Assembly (NCBI GenBank): GCA_011799875.1
Contig: CM022299.1
Location: 335,342,409 to 335,406,408, forward strand
Source: Thinopyrum elongatum
Lineage: Eukaryota > Streptophyta > Magnoliopsida > Poales > Poaceae
Length of the DNA stretch: 64,000 nt
Direction of reading: 5' to 3'
The notes beneath the pieces were generated by a model that ran no database searches, had not been told where the DNA came from, and was given only the letters and a program-made list of their open reading frames with translations. Positions within the stretch are counted from its first letter, which is position 1; each line of letters starts with the position of its first letter. Both the position numbers and the translations under genes were made by a program. Shown piece by piece: positions 54,620 through 64,000 of the stretch.

Positions 54620-56800
54620 TATGAAACAACAAAGCACACTCGATTGTACGTTCATTTTGAGACAACTTCCAACGATACCAATCTTGGAGACACATTAAAG
54701 CTTCGATGGTTTTAGGCTTAAGTGAAGCTCAGTTAGGTGTTATAACTTTGTGACTCATGCTAAAGGCCTGCTCTGAAGCAACACTAGTAATGGGGCCAGC
54801 AAGAACATCCTGAGCCATTGAAGCAAGCTGAGGATATCGCATAGATGATTTGCTCCAAAATTCCAAGACATCCAACTTGTCATTTAATTTTCTAGGTGTT
54901 TCTTCCAAGTAAAGATCCAATTGAGACTTCTCTACATTTGTGCGTTGAGATTGTATGTAATTCTCATAGTCATTGAACATATCAGCACCATCTCCCCTAC
55001 GTCCCCTACTGTTTGTAGCACCATCTGATGGTGTTTCACTAACAGTAGCACCACTATATTCAGCAAACAAATTCGCCAAAGTTTTCTTAACTTCATCCAC
55101 CCGGCGTTCGGCCTCGTCAGGGGCATAAAGTTTTCCATAACAATAGCTAACAAAACCAAGCTTGCAACGGGGATCAAGAACAGCAGCACAAGACAAAAAG
55201 ACATTATAATCAGCCCAATACTTATCAAACTTCTCTTTCATTGGAGTTAGCATTGGTGCCATGAACTTCTTTCCTTCACTAGATGCTTTCAAGATACATG
55301 ATTGCACCAAGAACACACACTTGAAATACAAATTGGATGTAGGATACTTTGTCCCAAAAATTATGCATGTCACTTCATAGAAAGTTTTCAAGAAATCATG
55401 CATGATAGCAAGTTTTTCCCATTCATCATGAGTTAGAGAAAAAATGGACTTGAAAGTGTCATCCCTATTACCAAACCACAATAATGCATCTTTGAAATAC
55501 AAAGAGTTCTCAAGCATTGTGTATATTGAATTCCAATAGACGGGCATATCTACTCTCAGCTTTTTATCTTCATTCAAATGGTAAATGTTCTGGGCAGTTT
55601 CATAGAACTTGTGAATACGATTGGAAGAAATTTTGATATACTGAATGTGCCATCTCTAGTCTTGTCAACAAATTTATCAATAGGTTTCAGAACAACTTGG
55701 ACAATCAAATTTAAAATGTGTGCACAACAACGGACTTGAAAGAAACTTACAAACAATGGCAACACACCTTTAGGCAGCAATGTACTTCTCAAAGTGTTCA
55801 CCAATGCATCATTGTATGAAGCATTATCAAGAGTCAAGCACATTATTTTGGTGTCAACCTTCCACTAACGAAAACATAAATGGACTTCATCAGCAATTGT
55901 AGCCCCATCATACGGTGGATTCAACTCTTTACACCATATTATCCTTTTGTTCAGTCTCGAAGCATCATCGACATAATGACAAGTAATGCATATATAACTA
56001 AACTTTGTCACATCTGATTTCCAATTGTCTGTTGTGAAGCTAACTCTACCAAGGCCGTTGGTGATAATTTCTCTCAATTCAGCCCTCTCTCTTTCAAACA
56101 TTACCATGATATCCCTTCTAATTGTGTGCCGACTAACAATATTAAATTAAGGACAAGCTGCACGCATCATTTTTTGAACCCTTGTTCTTCTATCATAGTA
56201 AATGCATGCGACCCCCCAACTAGGAACATAGAGACTGCAACCCTAATACTTTCCATGTCCAACCTTGTGTTCCTAACTAAATGTCAGCCATCCGCATTCT
56301 TTTTAGTTTTCAGAAAATAGATGTTCACTTCATTTGTATTATGTGGATGCACATTAGCACTATGCCTTAACAAATGAGATGTTCCATTTTTCAAATGAGC
56401 TCTAAGTACCTTTTGACAAACATTGCACTGAGCCACTACTAGATCAGGATTAGGTTGTTCAACCAAAGTGAAGTTATCCCATGTTTTTTACCTTAGTTTT
56501 GGTGCAGGAGTAACCTTTGGTTCTGGTGGTGGCGGTGGCGGTGGCGGCTCACCTGCTTCAGCACCATCGGATGGCTCATTACTTCTTGCATGGCGTCTCT
56601 TCATTCAACCTTGTACGCTTGCCGCGAGTGTGAGGTGCCATAGCAGTAGTTGATGGGGCAGCCAAACGATGAGCCGGAACAACCACAAAGATTTGGTCCG
56701 TCCTTGCACTTGTTGCAGCATTCTCCTCTTCACCATCGGGAACATAATCCTCCTCTTCCTCTTCGTGAATTTCTTCACTTAGACTCCACAAACTAGCCAT
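54620..56800 (-). pseudogene. hAT (RICESLEEPER-like) transposase
   Basis: Minus strand. The first part, M-A-S-L-W-S-L-S-E-E, is acidic (56800-56579). A BED zinc finger follows: C-N-V-C…H-L-L-R-H-S-A-N-V-H (56440-56340). The catalytic region has V-S-F-T-T-D-N-W-K-S (about 56040), L-T-L-D-N-A-S-Y-N-D (55840) and R-C-C-A-H-I-L-N-L-I-V-Q (55730). The dimerisation domain includes L-D-V-L-E-F-W and P-I-T-S-V-A-S-E-Q-A-F-S (54870-54760), then TGA at 54729 where Arg is usual, then S-L-K-P-K-T-I-E-A-L-M-C-L-Q-D-W. Frameshifts near 55590 and stops elsewhere make it inactive. It would bind the inverted ends and move the element. Confidence 0.88.
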
Positions 56801-57828
56801 GCCTACGACAAAATACAGCACAAAGGAGAAACATAGTAGCACTTAGTACTTAGTAGATAGTTAGATACTAAATTTAGTACATACTAGAGTAACTGGAACA
56901 ACAACATCTTAATCCTGATGAAGTAGTGGCTGAAACATCCTAAATGAAACAACAAAAAGAGTAACAAAGAGAGGACAAGAGATCATACCTGCCGGTCGCC
57001 GCCATTGGATGGAGAAGGAGCGCCGTCGTCGGATGAAGAGGGAGTGCGGCCGCCGGATGGGGATGGAGCGCCGAGGCCGTCGATATCTGGCCCTGGAGGA
57101 GGCTGCAGGCTACAGGCGTCAAGGCCTCAGGTCGCCGTCGTCGCTAGTCAGATCGAGGGGCCAAACGACAATTGGGGTCGTGCCATAGCAGGGGCCGGGA
57201 GCTGCGTCACCACCGTCGGTCGAGAGACCAAAACAGGGGAGGGTTTCGGGGAGGGTGGACTAGTGAGTGCGGGTGCGTGAGTGTAGGGTCAGGGACTTAG
57301 GTCTTAGGGTTAGGCGCTTCGTGGGCTAGAAGGCCAGCCTGTTGGGCTGGGCTACTATTCGCTGGCTCTCTGCATCTTTGCAGCAAACCCTCGGGCCGGG
57401 CCGAGCTTCAGTTCGGGCTAATTTTAAAGCCCGAGCCCGGCCCAAAAATTTGCTATGGTCATTTTTTAGGCCCGAGCCCGGCCCGAGGCAAAAGCCCGGC
57501 CCGACCCAGCCTAGGTTTTTCTGGCCGGGCTCGGGCTGGGTTGCCGGGCCGGGCTTCCCATGCCTAGGTTTAGGCGCGCCCCTGAGCTTGTGGCTCCTGG
57601 GTGGCCCCTCCAGTAGTTCTCTTCACCAATATTTTTTATATATTCTAAAAATATGCTCCATAAATTTTCAGCTCAATCCGAGAACTTTTATTTCTGCACA
57701 AAAACAACACCATGGCAATTATGCTGAAAACAGCGTGAGTCTGAATTAGTTCCATTCAAATCATGCAAATTAGAGTCCAAAGCAAGAGCAAAAGTGTTTG
57801 GAAAAGTACATATGTTTGGGACGTATCA

Positions 57829-57842
57829 ACTCCCCCAAGCTT
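57829..57842 (-). promoter_or_regulatory. Polypurine tract of element E
   Basis: Minus-strand AAGCTTGGGGGAGT abuts the LTR at 57828. A second copy of the same motif lies at 59923-59937. Confidence 0.75.
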
Positions 57843-59957
57843 AACTCATTGCTTGTCCTCAAGCAATTCAGTTGATAAACTGAAAGTGATAAAGAAAAAC
57901 TTTTACAAACTTTTTTTGTTCTTGTTGTTGTATATATGCTTAACTAGTGCTCAAGTTTTCAGCAAAGATTATGAACTAACCATATGAATGATAACACTTA
58001 GGTCTCATATTTACTCATGACAATAACATAACAAACTAGCAAGCAATAATAAGATATCTCGGATGCCAACAATTTGTCAAAACAATCATGATAGAATATG
58101 CTAACATGGTATCTCGCCAGCCCTTTTTGAGACCACAAAACATAAATGCAGAGCACCTCTGAAGTTCAAGCAGCGACTAAACATTGCAATTCATGGTAGG
58201 AGAGATCCAGTCATGTCACACCCAACATTAACTATACTCAATGCATAAGAATGGCAATAGTGCTCTCCAACTGGTGCTTGAATGGGAAGGTGATGACTCA
58301 ACAATAAAACTAAATAACATAAAAGTAAATAGATAGGCCCTTCACAGAGGGAAGCATGGTTTTCAGAGGTTCCAGAGCTCAAAGCTTAAGATAGAGATGA
58401 ATACAGTTTTGAGAGGCATGCCTTTCCTGTCAACATCACGACCGAGGATTTTCAATATCTTCCATGCTAAACACATTATCGGCGGTTCCCAAGCGGAAAG
58501 GTAAAGTTTACTCCCCCTCCACCATACAAACACAAACCATGGCTAGCCGAATCCTTGGGTGCCCTCCATACAATCAACTTTTCCAGGGGAGTTTGTTTCA
58601 TTATACATTTTTTTCATTTTGATTACGGGACTGGGCACCCCAATTACCAGCCTCTCTCATGCAATGACAAGTGAATAAACACCCATCATGAGAATAACCC
58701 ACTTAACATGGAAGATACTAACCGCCCCCTGTCGCTCCATGAGCAGTTCGGGCACACAAAACAAATGCTTATTTGAATGTTTAGAGCTGGGACATGCAAA
58801 TTTACTTGGAACGGCAGAGTAATACCGCATATAGGTAGATATAATGGACTCATCTGGAACAACTTTGGGTTTAAGGATTTGGATGCACAAGCAGCATTCC
58901 CGCCTAGTACAGGAGAAGGCTAGCAAATAGATTGAGAAGCGACCAACTAGAGAGCGACAACGGTCATAATCATGGATTGAGAATAATTAACAATGAACAC
59001 GAGCATGAGTAGGATATAAACACCATGAACATAAATATCATGGAGGCTATGTTGGTTTTGAATCAACTACATGTATGAACATGTGCCAAGTCAAGCCACT
59101 TGAATTGTTCAGAGGAGGATACCATACTATCATATTACATCATAACCATTTTAATGCATGTTGACACTCAAGATAAGTCATTATCCACTCCTACTTATTT
59201 AAGCATGGCATGAGCAACTATAATCTCTACTTGTCATCACAAATATTTTTACTCATAATATGCTGACTCAAGATTGACCTAGCTAAACATATTTACAAAA
59301 ACAAGAGCAAGAAGAGTTCATACCAGCTTTCCTTCGTTGCAATCACTTCATCAAATCATCGTCATTATTGCCTTTCACTTGCACGACCGAATGATGTGAA
59401 AATAATAATAGTGCAAGTGTGCCATGGACTAAGGTGGAATCTGCAAACATTTTATTCAAAGGAGAAGACAAGGTAATGTGGTCTCTTCGTTAGATCATCA
59501 ATAAAGCATACGAGAGCCACTTAACAATTTCATCATGGTCTTCTCCTCGTGATAACTCAAAGAAAAGAGAAGAATTTCAGAGAAACACGCTGAAATATTT
59601 TTGGAGTTTTAGTTTTTCTGAAGAAAGCAAATTAACAAAGGAAAAACGAAAACGAGAAAAACTATTTACATGGGAAAGCTCCCAATTAACAAAAGAAGAA
59701 AAGAGAAATATTTTTGGGTTTTCTTCTTACTACTACGAACTACTAAACAAGAAAGAAAAACCGAAAAGAAGCGGGAAATATTTTTGGATTTTTGAAGTTT
59801 TTCAAACACACAAGAAGAAAGTAAAAAAAACAAACTAACATGGATATACAATGAAAAAGGATAAACTCTGACAACTTGAATGAATGTGTGGTACATGAAT
59901 GTAATGTCGGTGAGAAATACGTACTCCCCCAAGCTTAGGCTTTTGGCCTAAGTTGGT
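57843..59957 (-). other. Non-coding 3' internal region of element E
   Basis: About 2.1 kb, A+T rich, with only short ORFs. The block 58330-58560 matches 3705-3950 of element A. A PPT-like copy lies at 59923-59937. A segment at 59580-59830 is made of purine-rich degenerate repeats (AGAAGAAAAGAGAAATATTTTTGG). Confidence 0.65.
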
Positions 59958-61046
59958 CTACGGCCATGGGTCGAAATATCCACCTCCGGGGTAATACTGA
60001 GGCTCCTGAGGCTCCCACTGATAAGCGGGCTCTTGAGGCTCCCACTAATAGATGGGGTCCTCGATGGGCTCAGGCTCAGGTGATGGCTCTGGCTCAGCCG
60101 CTTGGGGCGGTGTCAAGCCCCAATAAGCATAAATGTCCTCGGGCATGATAGTGTATTTGCCCCTGAAAAGATCAAACAAAGCAGGGGCAGGCAAAGTAAT
60201 AATCTCATGTGTATCCTGACTAAATACCAAGTTATATCGAAATCTCCTTGGGCCATCATCAATAAAGTTATGCCCAACCATGCTATCATAATCAAGGTAT
60301 CTAGTAGGTAAAAGCTTCTCCTCCACCTCATCATGTCAAATCTGGATCTCGAAATGTTTAGCTAGACGGGAAGCATAAATACCACCATAAATAACGCCCT
60401 TCGAACGGTTGGTGTGTAACCGTCGAGTGATCATAGCACCCAAACTGAAAGTTCTATGTCCATAAAGAGCATGGCGCAAAATAGCAAGGTCAGGTGAACT
60501 AAGAGTTCCACTCTCCCACAGACAAGTCAAACACCTCCCGACAAATAATGAATAATAGCGCAAGATGGGAAAAAAATAAAAACTAGCAACCCTCATAGGG
60601 AATCATGCAAACTCAGAAACTCCTCTCAGCTCCCCCGCAGTTACTTCAGATATGAAATCTAAGACGTCACTGGGATGTGGCTCTATAGGGCTGTCCTCAT
60701 AGGGAATCATGCAAACTTCAAAAAATTCCTCAAGTGTCACCTCTCTAGGAATATCATATAGGTGGAATGAAATAGTGGGTATATCTCTCCTAGAGTGAAA
60801 ATGAAAGTTTTGCACGAAAGTATTTGTGAGGGGGAGGTATTGGTCACACTTATGTTCAAGGAAGGGGACAATGCTGGCATTATTCGCCAAATGATAGAAA
60901 TCATCAAAAATTCCCGCATCCCTCAAGAACGTGTCACATGGCCATTCGCACGGTCGCACCTCGGCCGCACGAGAAAGGTTGTACTTGGACTTCAGAGTCT
61001 CTTTAGGACCCCAGCTCGAAGAACCTCTCAACCTCCACTTGAACAT
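59958..61046 (-). pseudogene. ATHILA ORF-1-like protein of element E
   Basis: Minus strand from ATG at 61046. First part: F-L-R-D-A-G-I-F-D-D-F and C-M-I-P-Y-E-D-S-P-I (61046-60606). After a stop and frame change: I-L-R-Y-Y-S-L-F-V-G-R-C-L-T-C-L, then D-L-A-I-L-R-H-A-L-Y-G, S-L-G-A-M-I-T-R-R-L-H-T-N-R and G-G-I-Y-A-S-R-L-A-K-H-F (60596-60336). Then Y-L-D-Y-D-S-M-V-G-H-N-F. These blocks resemble the ATHILA ORF-1 family of plant gypsy elements; function unknown. TAG at about 60046 interrupts a Pro/Glu tail with two W-E-P-Q-E-P units; the natural end is probably TAG at 59958-59960. Placed after the missing pol, i.e. in the env-like position. Confidence 0.6.
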
Positions 61047-61439
61047 TTTCCTTTTCTGAAATTTTCTGAAATTTTAGTGCCTCAAAATAAAAGTGAACAA
61101 AACTTAACAAAATTGATAGCAACTACTTCCACAAGTGCCTAGAGCCTATATCATGCATCAAAATTACTTTGGACCATAAAAATTCAACATGCAAGCTCAT
61201 ATACATGGTCACCAATAGTAAAAAATGTACAAAGTATAAAGCACTAGAACAAAAACTAATTGGACCATTGGAGGAGTCACATACCGAGGAGTAATCCCAC
61301 AAAACACTTTCGAAAATGGAGCTCCAAGCAAGGAGATCAAATTTTGCTGGCAAATGAGCAAGAACACGGGTTTGAAAGCCATGGTGATTTTTTCTGGAGA
61401 TGGAAGAAGGCAGTGAGCGGCTGGAATAAGTGAGGGGGT

Positions 61440-61700
61440 CCCTGTGGGACCCACAAGCCCACCAGGTGCGCCTAGGGGGTGTAGGCACAAGCTCACTGGT
61501 GCACCCTCTGGGGTGTGTTAAGTGCCAAAAATTCTCAATATTGTAGAAAAAATCATACTAAATTTTTAGGTCATTCCGAGAACTTTTATTTTCGGGACAT
61601 TTTTTATTGCATGGAAAATCCAGAAAACAGTATAATCATGGCATTCCTACTTTATTAACTTTAAATAACAGAGGGAAAATAGTAGGTACAGTAGGTTGTG
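61440..61700 (-). other. LTR-like segment inside element E
   Basis: On the minus strand it reads from AAAAGTTCTCGGAAT-type sequence (shared with LTR 57670-57700) into GCACACCCTAGGCGCACC-type GC-rich sequence and TTCCAGCC, as in the promoter part of the LTRs of A and E. It is followed by the leader of the ATHILA-like ORF. It could act as an internal promoter or mark a past recombination. Confidence 0.45.
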
Positions 61701-61814
61701 CTTACTAAATTCATCGACCACGTGCCCCTAAAAAAGAATCCATTAATAAGGTTGATCAAGTCTTATTACGAACTATTTTTGAATGACATGAAACCGAAGA
61801 ATCTTCATATAACA

Positions 61815-62270
61815 CTAAGTTACCTCAACGGGGATATACATCTCCCCAACAATAAGAGATTCATATTTCCTTTTGACTGAAGGAAGGGGAAATTCGAAAC
61901 TTCCAATAGTGATTGTAGCTATTTTTTCAATAATGTTGATACTATTCACCGAACCTTGTTTCCTCGAGAAATAAACTATATGCTCATTATCATTGACATG
62001 AAAAGTAACCTTGCCTTTGTTGCAATCAATAAAAAAACCTGCAGTATTCAAAAAGGGTCTACCAAGGATAATCGACATAGCGTCGTCCTCGGGCATATCA
62101 AGTATAACAAAGTCCGTTAAGATAGTAACATTTGCAACAACAACAGGCACATCCTTGCAAATTCCAATGGGTATAGTGGTTGATTTATCAGCCATTGCAA
62201 AGATATTTCAGTAGGTGTGAGCTTATTCAAAACAAGTCTTTCATATAAATAGAAAGGCATAACACTAACA
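61815..62270 (-). pseudogene. Protease region of element E, active-site motif lost
   Basis: Reads I-P-C-S-I-K-R-S-Y-A-G-V-S-V-M-P-F then (after a frameshift near 62195) M-A-D-K-S-T-T-I-P-I-G and S-I-I-L-G-R-P-F-L-N-T-A-G, the second half of an Athila-type retropepsin. The C-D-L/S-G-A active-site block normally between S-Y and G-V-S is missing, so about ten codons around the catalytic Asp were deleted. It runs on to TGA at 61815 with V-G-E-M-Y-I-P. Confidence 0.7.
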
Positions 62271-62299
62271 CCCGCATAACTTCTTTTAATGGAGCATGG

Positions 62300-64000
62300 T
62301 ATAGTGGGTACTCCTGGATCTCCTAATTTCTTAGGCACTCCACCCTTAAAAGAATAATTTGCAAGCATGGTGGAAATTTCAGCTTCAGGTATCTTTCTTT
62401 TATTAGTGACAATATCTTTCATGTATTTAGCATATGGAGGCATTTTCAATATATCAGTCAAACGAGTACGCAAGAAAACATGCCTAAGCATTTCAACAAA
62501 GCGCTCAAAATCTTCCTCATCCTTATTCTTCAGAGGTTTGTTGGAAAGGGCATAGGTTTTTGAACCCATGGCTCTCTTTCCTTACCATGTTTTCTAGAAA
62601 TGAAATCACTTTATCGTATCTTTTATACTTAGGAGGTGCGTTATCAAGATCAACATTAGGTTCTATTTCTACATCATTATCTGGTTGAGCATAAACATGA
62701 ACATCATTATCATTATCATGATCACTAGGTGGATGTTCATTACTAGATTGTGTCTCAGCATCAAAAATAGAAACATCATTATTATTCTCAGAAGGTTTTT
62801 CTACCAAAGGTTCACTAGAAGCATGAAAAGTTCTATCATTTTTCTTTTTCTTTTTCTTTTTCTTCTTAGATGGACTAGGCACATCATTATTAATTCTCTA
62901 GGAATCTTGCTCAATTCTTTTAGGATGTCCCTCAAGATACAAAGGCTCCTGAGTCATTCTACCTCTTCTAGTCATTACCCTAACAACATCATCATTAATT
63001 TTATTATTCATTTCATTAAGTAAATCATTTTGTGATTTAGCTATTTCTTCTAACTTGGTATGGACCATGTATGAATGCTTACTTAGACCCTTAACATCAT
63101 TGGAAATTCTAAACATCAAGTCAGTCAAACGATCAATCATGAAAGCATTATGTTTCAATTGCTTGCTAACATACATATTAAAATGTTCTTTCTTAACAAT
63201 GTAGTTATCAAATTCATCCAAGCATTGACTAGCAGATTTATTATAAGGAATATCATCTTCATCAAATCTATAAATAGAATTTACATTTACTACCAGTGTC
63301 GGGTTGTCGAGCCCATGTAATTCTTCAAGAGGTGGTAAATTGTTAACATCTTTAGATTTAATACTTTTTTCTTCCATAGATTTCTTTCCTCTTGCATATC
63401 TTCTCGACTGAGAAATAGAATACCTCTCTTATTTGGGTTAGGCTTTGGTGGTGGTTCAAGAAGTGTCCAATCATCGACATTTCTCGGTATATTATTCAAT
63501 AATTATTCAGCCTATCCAATAGTTCGTTCCCTGAAAACAGAACCAGCACAACTATCTAGGTAGTCCCTAGAAGCACCGGTTAGTCCATTATAGACGATAT
63601 CAAGTATTTCATTTTTCTTAAGAGGCTGATTAGGCAAAGCATTAAGTAACTAGAGAAGCCTCCCCCAAGCTTGAGGGAGATTCTTTTCTTCAATTTGCAC
63701 AAAGTTAAATATTTCCTGTAAGGCAGCTTGTTTCTTATGAGCATGAAAATATTTTTCAGAGAAGTAATACATCATATCCTGGATACTACGCACACAACCA
63801 AGAGCAAGAGTATTAAACCATTTCCTAGCATCACCCTTTAATTAGAAAGGAAACAACTTTAAGAATATTGTAATAGCAAATTTTTTCTCACGAGCAAATA
63901 GGGTGGCAATATCATTTAATTTAGTAATGTGTGCCACAATAGTTTCTGTTTCATAACCATGAAAAGGATCAGATTCAACCAAAGTAATTAACTCAGGATC
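62300..64000 (-). pseudogene. gag of element E (Athila-like), continuing past window end
   Basis: Minus strand from the window end: a retrotransposon gag domain with L-K-G-D-A-R-K-W-F-N-T-L, Y-Y-F-S-E-K-Y-F and N-L-P-Q-A-W-G-R-L-L (64000-63640). Then Y-N-G-L-T-G-A-S-R-D-Y-L-D-S-C-A-G-S and D-D-W (63600-63480). A coiled region includes F-D-N-Y-I-V-K-K-E-H-F-N (63377-62898), a Lys-rich run and an acidic spacer (62882-62600), and E-M-L-R-H-V-F-L-R-T-R-L (62480). At least six stops or frameshifts are visible. Gag would form the particle in the cytoplasm. Confidence 0.8.

Larger units (their letters stand above)
53588..57572 (-). mobile_element. hAT transposon, 3985 bp, with degraded transposase
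   Basis: Perfect 13-bp inverted termini TAAACCTAGGCAT, then GC-rich subterminal DNA with GCCCGGCC / GGCCGGGC motifs on both sides (53615-53745 and 57390-57560). It is flanked by GGCGTGCC (53580-53587) and GGCGCGCC (57573-57580), an 8-bp duplication with one C/T difference. The gene lies on the minus strand between 56800 and 54620. Confidence 0.92.
52419..57828 (-). repeat. Element E, 3' LTR, interrupted by a hAT
   Basis: Plus strand starts TGATAACCCACAAGTATAGG, ends GGGACGTATCA. It is 1417 bp after removing the hAT and one duplication copy (52419-53587 plus 57581-57828). TATA-like CATAAATA on the minus strand at about 53503-53510. The left end cuts the Tnp2 gene. Confidence 0.88.
52419..64000 (-). 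mobile_element. Athila-like gypsy element E, extends past window end
   Basis: Its 3' LTR (52419-57828, split by a hAT) is followed by a purine tract and internal sequence read leftwards: gag (64000-62300), protease (62270-61815), then no RT or integrase, then an ATHILA ORF-1-like frame (61046-59958) and a non-coding tail. Collinear with element A in the non-coding tail. The pol gene appears deleted, and gag and protease have stops and frameshifts, so the copy is dead. The 5' LTR lies outside the window. Confidence 0.85.

Noticed and set aside
56520..56560. GGTGGCGGTGGCGGTGGCGG run as a regulatory repeat
   Set aside because: On the minus strand it encodes a poly-Pro stretch of the hAT transposase before the BED finger, so coding explains it.
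1..64000. CRISPR arrays, rRNA, tRNA genes, bacterial-type operons or riboswitches
   Set aside because: Regular repeats found are LTR motifs, CACTA subterminal repeats or microsatellites; tRNA-like words are primer sites of retrotransposons, not genes.

Overview
The window is a nest of transposable elements from a large grass genome, most likely a Triticeae species (wheat, Aegilops, barley or rye group). This is inferred from the element types: long gypsy LTR retrotransposons with tRNA-Asp and tRNA-iMet primer sites, long CACTA elements with Tnp2 and Ulp1-like genes, PIF/Harbinger, Mutator, hAT and L1 pieces, and half of a Stowaway MITE. I see no intact host gene. The only host-type gene is a broken F-box/LRR/FBD gene at 15.9-17.4 kb. 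No rRNA, tRNA or CRISPR is supported.

Layout. (1) 1-9.5 kb: a plus-strand CACTA gene ending in a Ulp1-like domain, split by a 6.74-kb Athila-like retrotransposon (1723-8462, TSD GATGA) that has no gag or pol and one 285-codon ORF. (2) 9.5-15.5 kb: small DNA elements in low-copy sequence. These are a Harbinger remnant, a Tourist-like element with TAA duplications (10368-11157), a Mutator-type element with a perfect 9-bp duplication (11692-13041), a second Harbinger element with TTA duplications (13128-14087), an L1 fragment with half a Stowaway, and a CACTA terminus at 15001. (3) 15.9-17.4 kb: the F-box pseudogene. (4) 17.4-52.4 kb: a minus-strand CACTA element (or two adjacent ones) with Tnp2 and Ulp1-type genes. 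It has been hit by a 4.18-kb solo LTR (17434-21608, TSD CAGGG), a 21.4-kb gypsy element (called D, 23742-45150), another solo LTR (46028-47543) and a 5'-truncated L1 (49562-50845, TSD ATATCTT). D carries a non-autonomous relative (C, 26964-34289) inside its 5' LTR and an inverted piece of LTR in place of part of pol. (5) 52.4-64 kb: a second Athila-like element (E) on the minus strand with gag and a damaged protease but no RT or integrase. A 4-kb hAT element (53588-57572) sits in its LTR.

The most unusual signal is inside the 4-kb LTRs of the solo element and of D. They carry a conserved pair of exon-like segments with good splice sites and matching phase, encoding an acidic, tyrosine-rich C-terminus ending in D-Q-E. 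The inferred intron holds four evenly spaced palindromic GAGGGTGATNCCTC motifs. The shorter LTR of relative C lacks this whole ~2.1-kb block. D also has an extra ~257-codon ORF between its primer site and gag. Most coding copies are dead, and many stops are TAG or TGA where CAG or CGA is expected, the pattern of methylated-cytosine deamination. All alignments were made by eye; family names are given only at lineage level.
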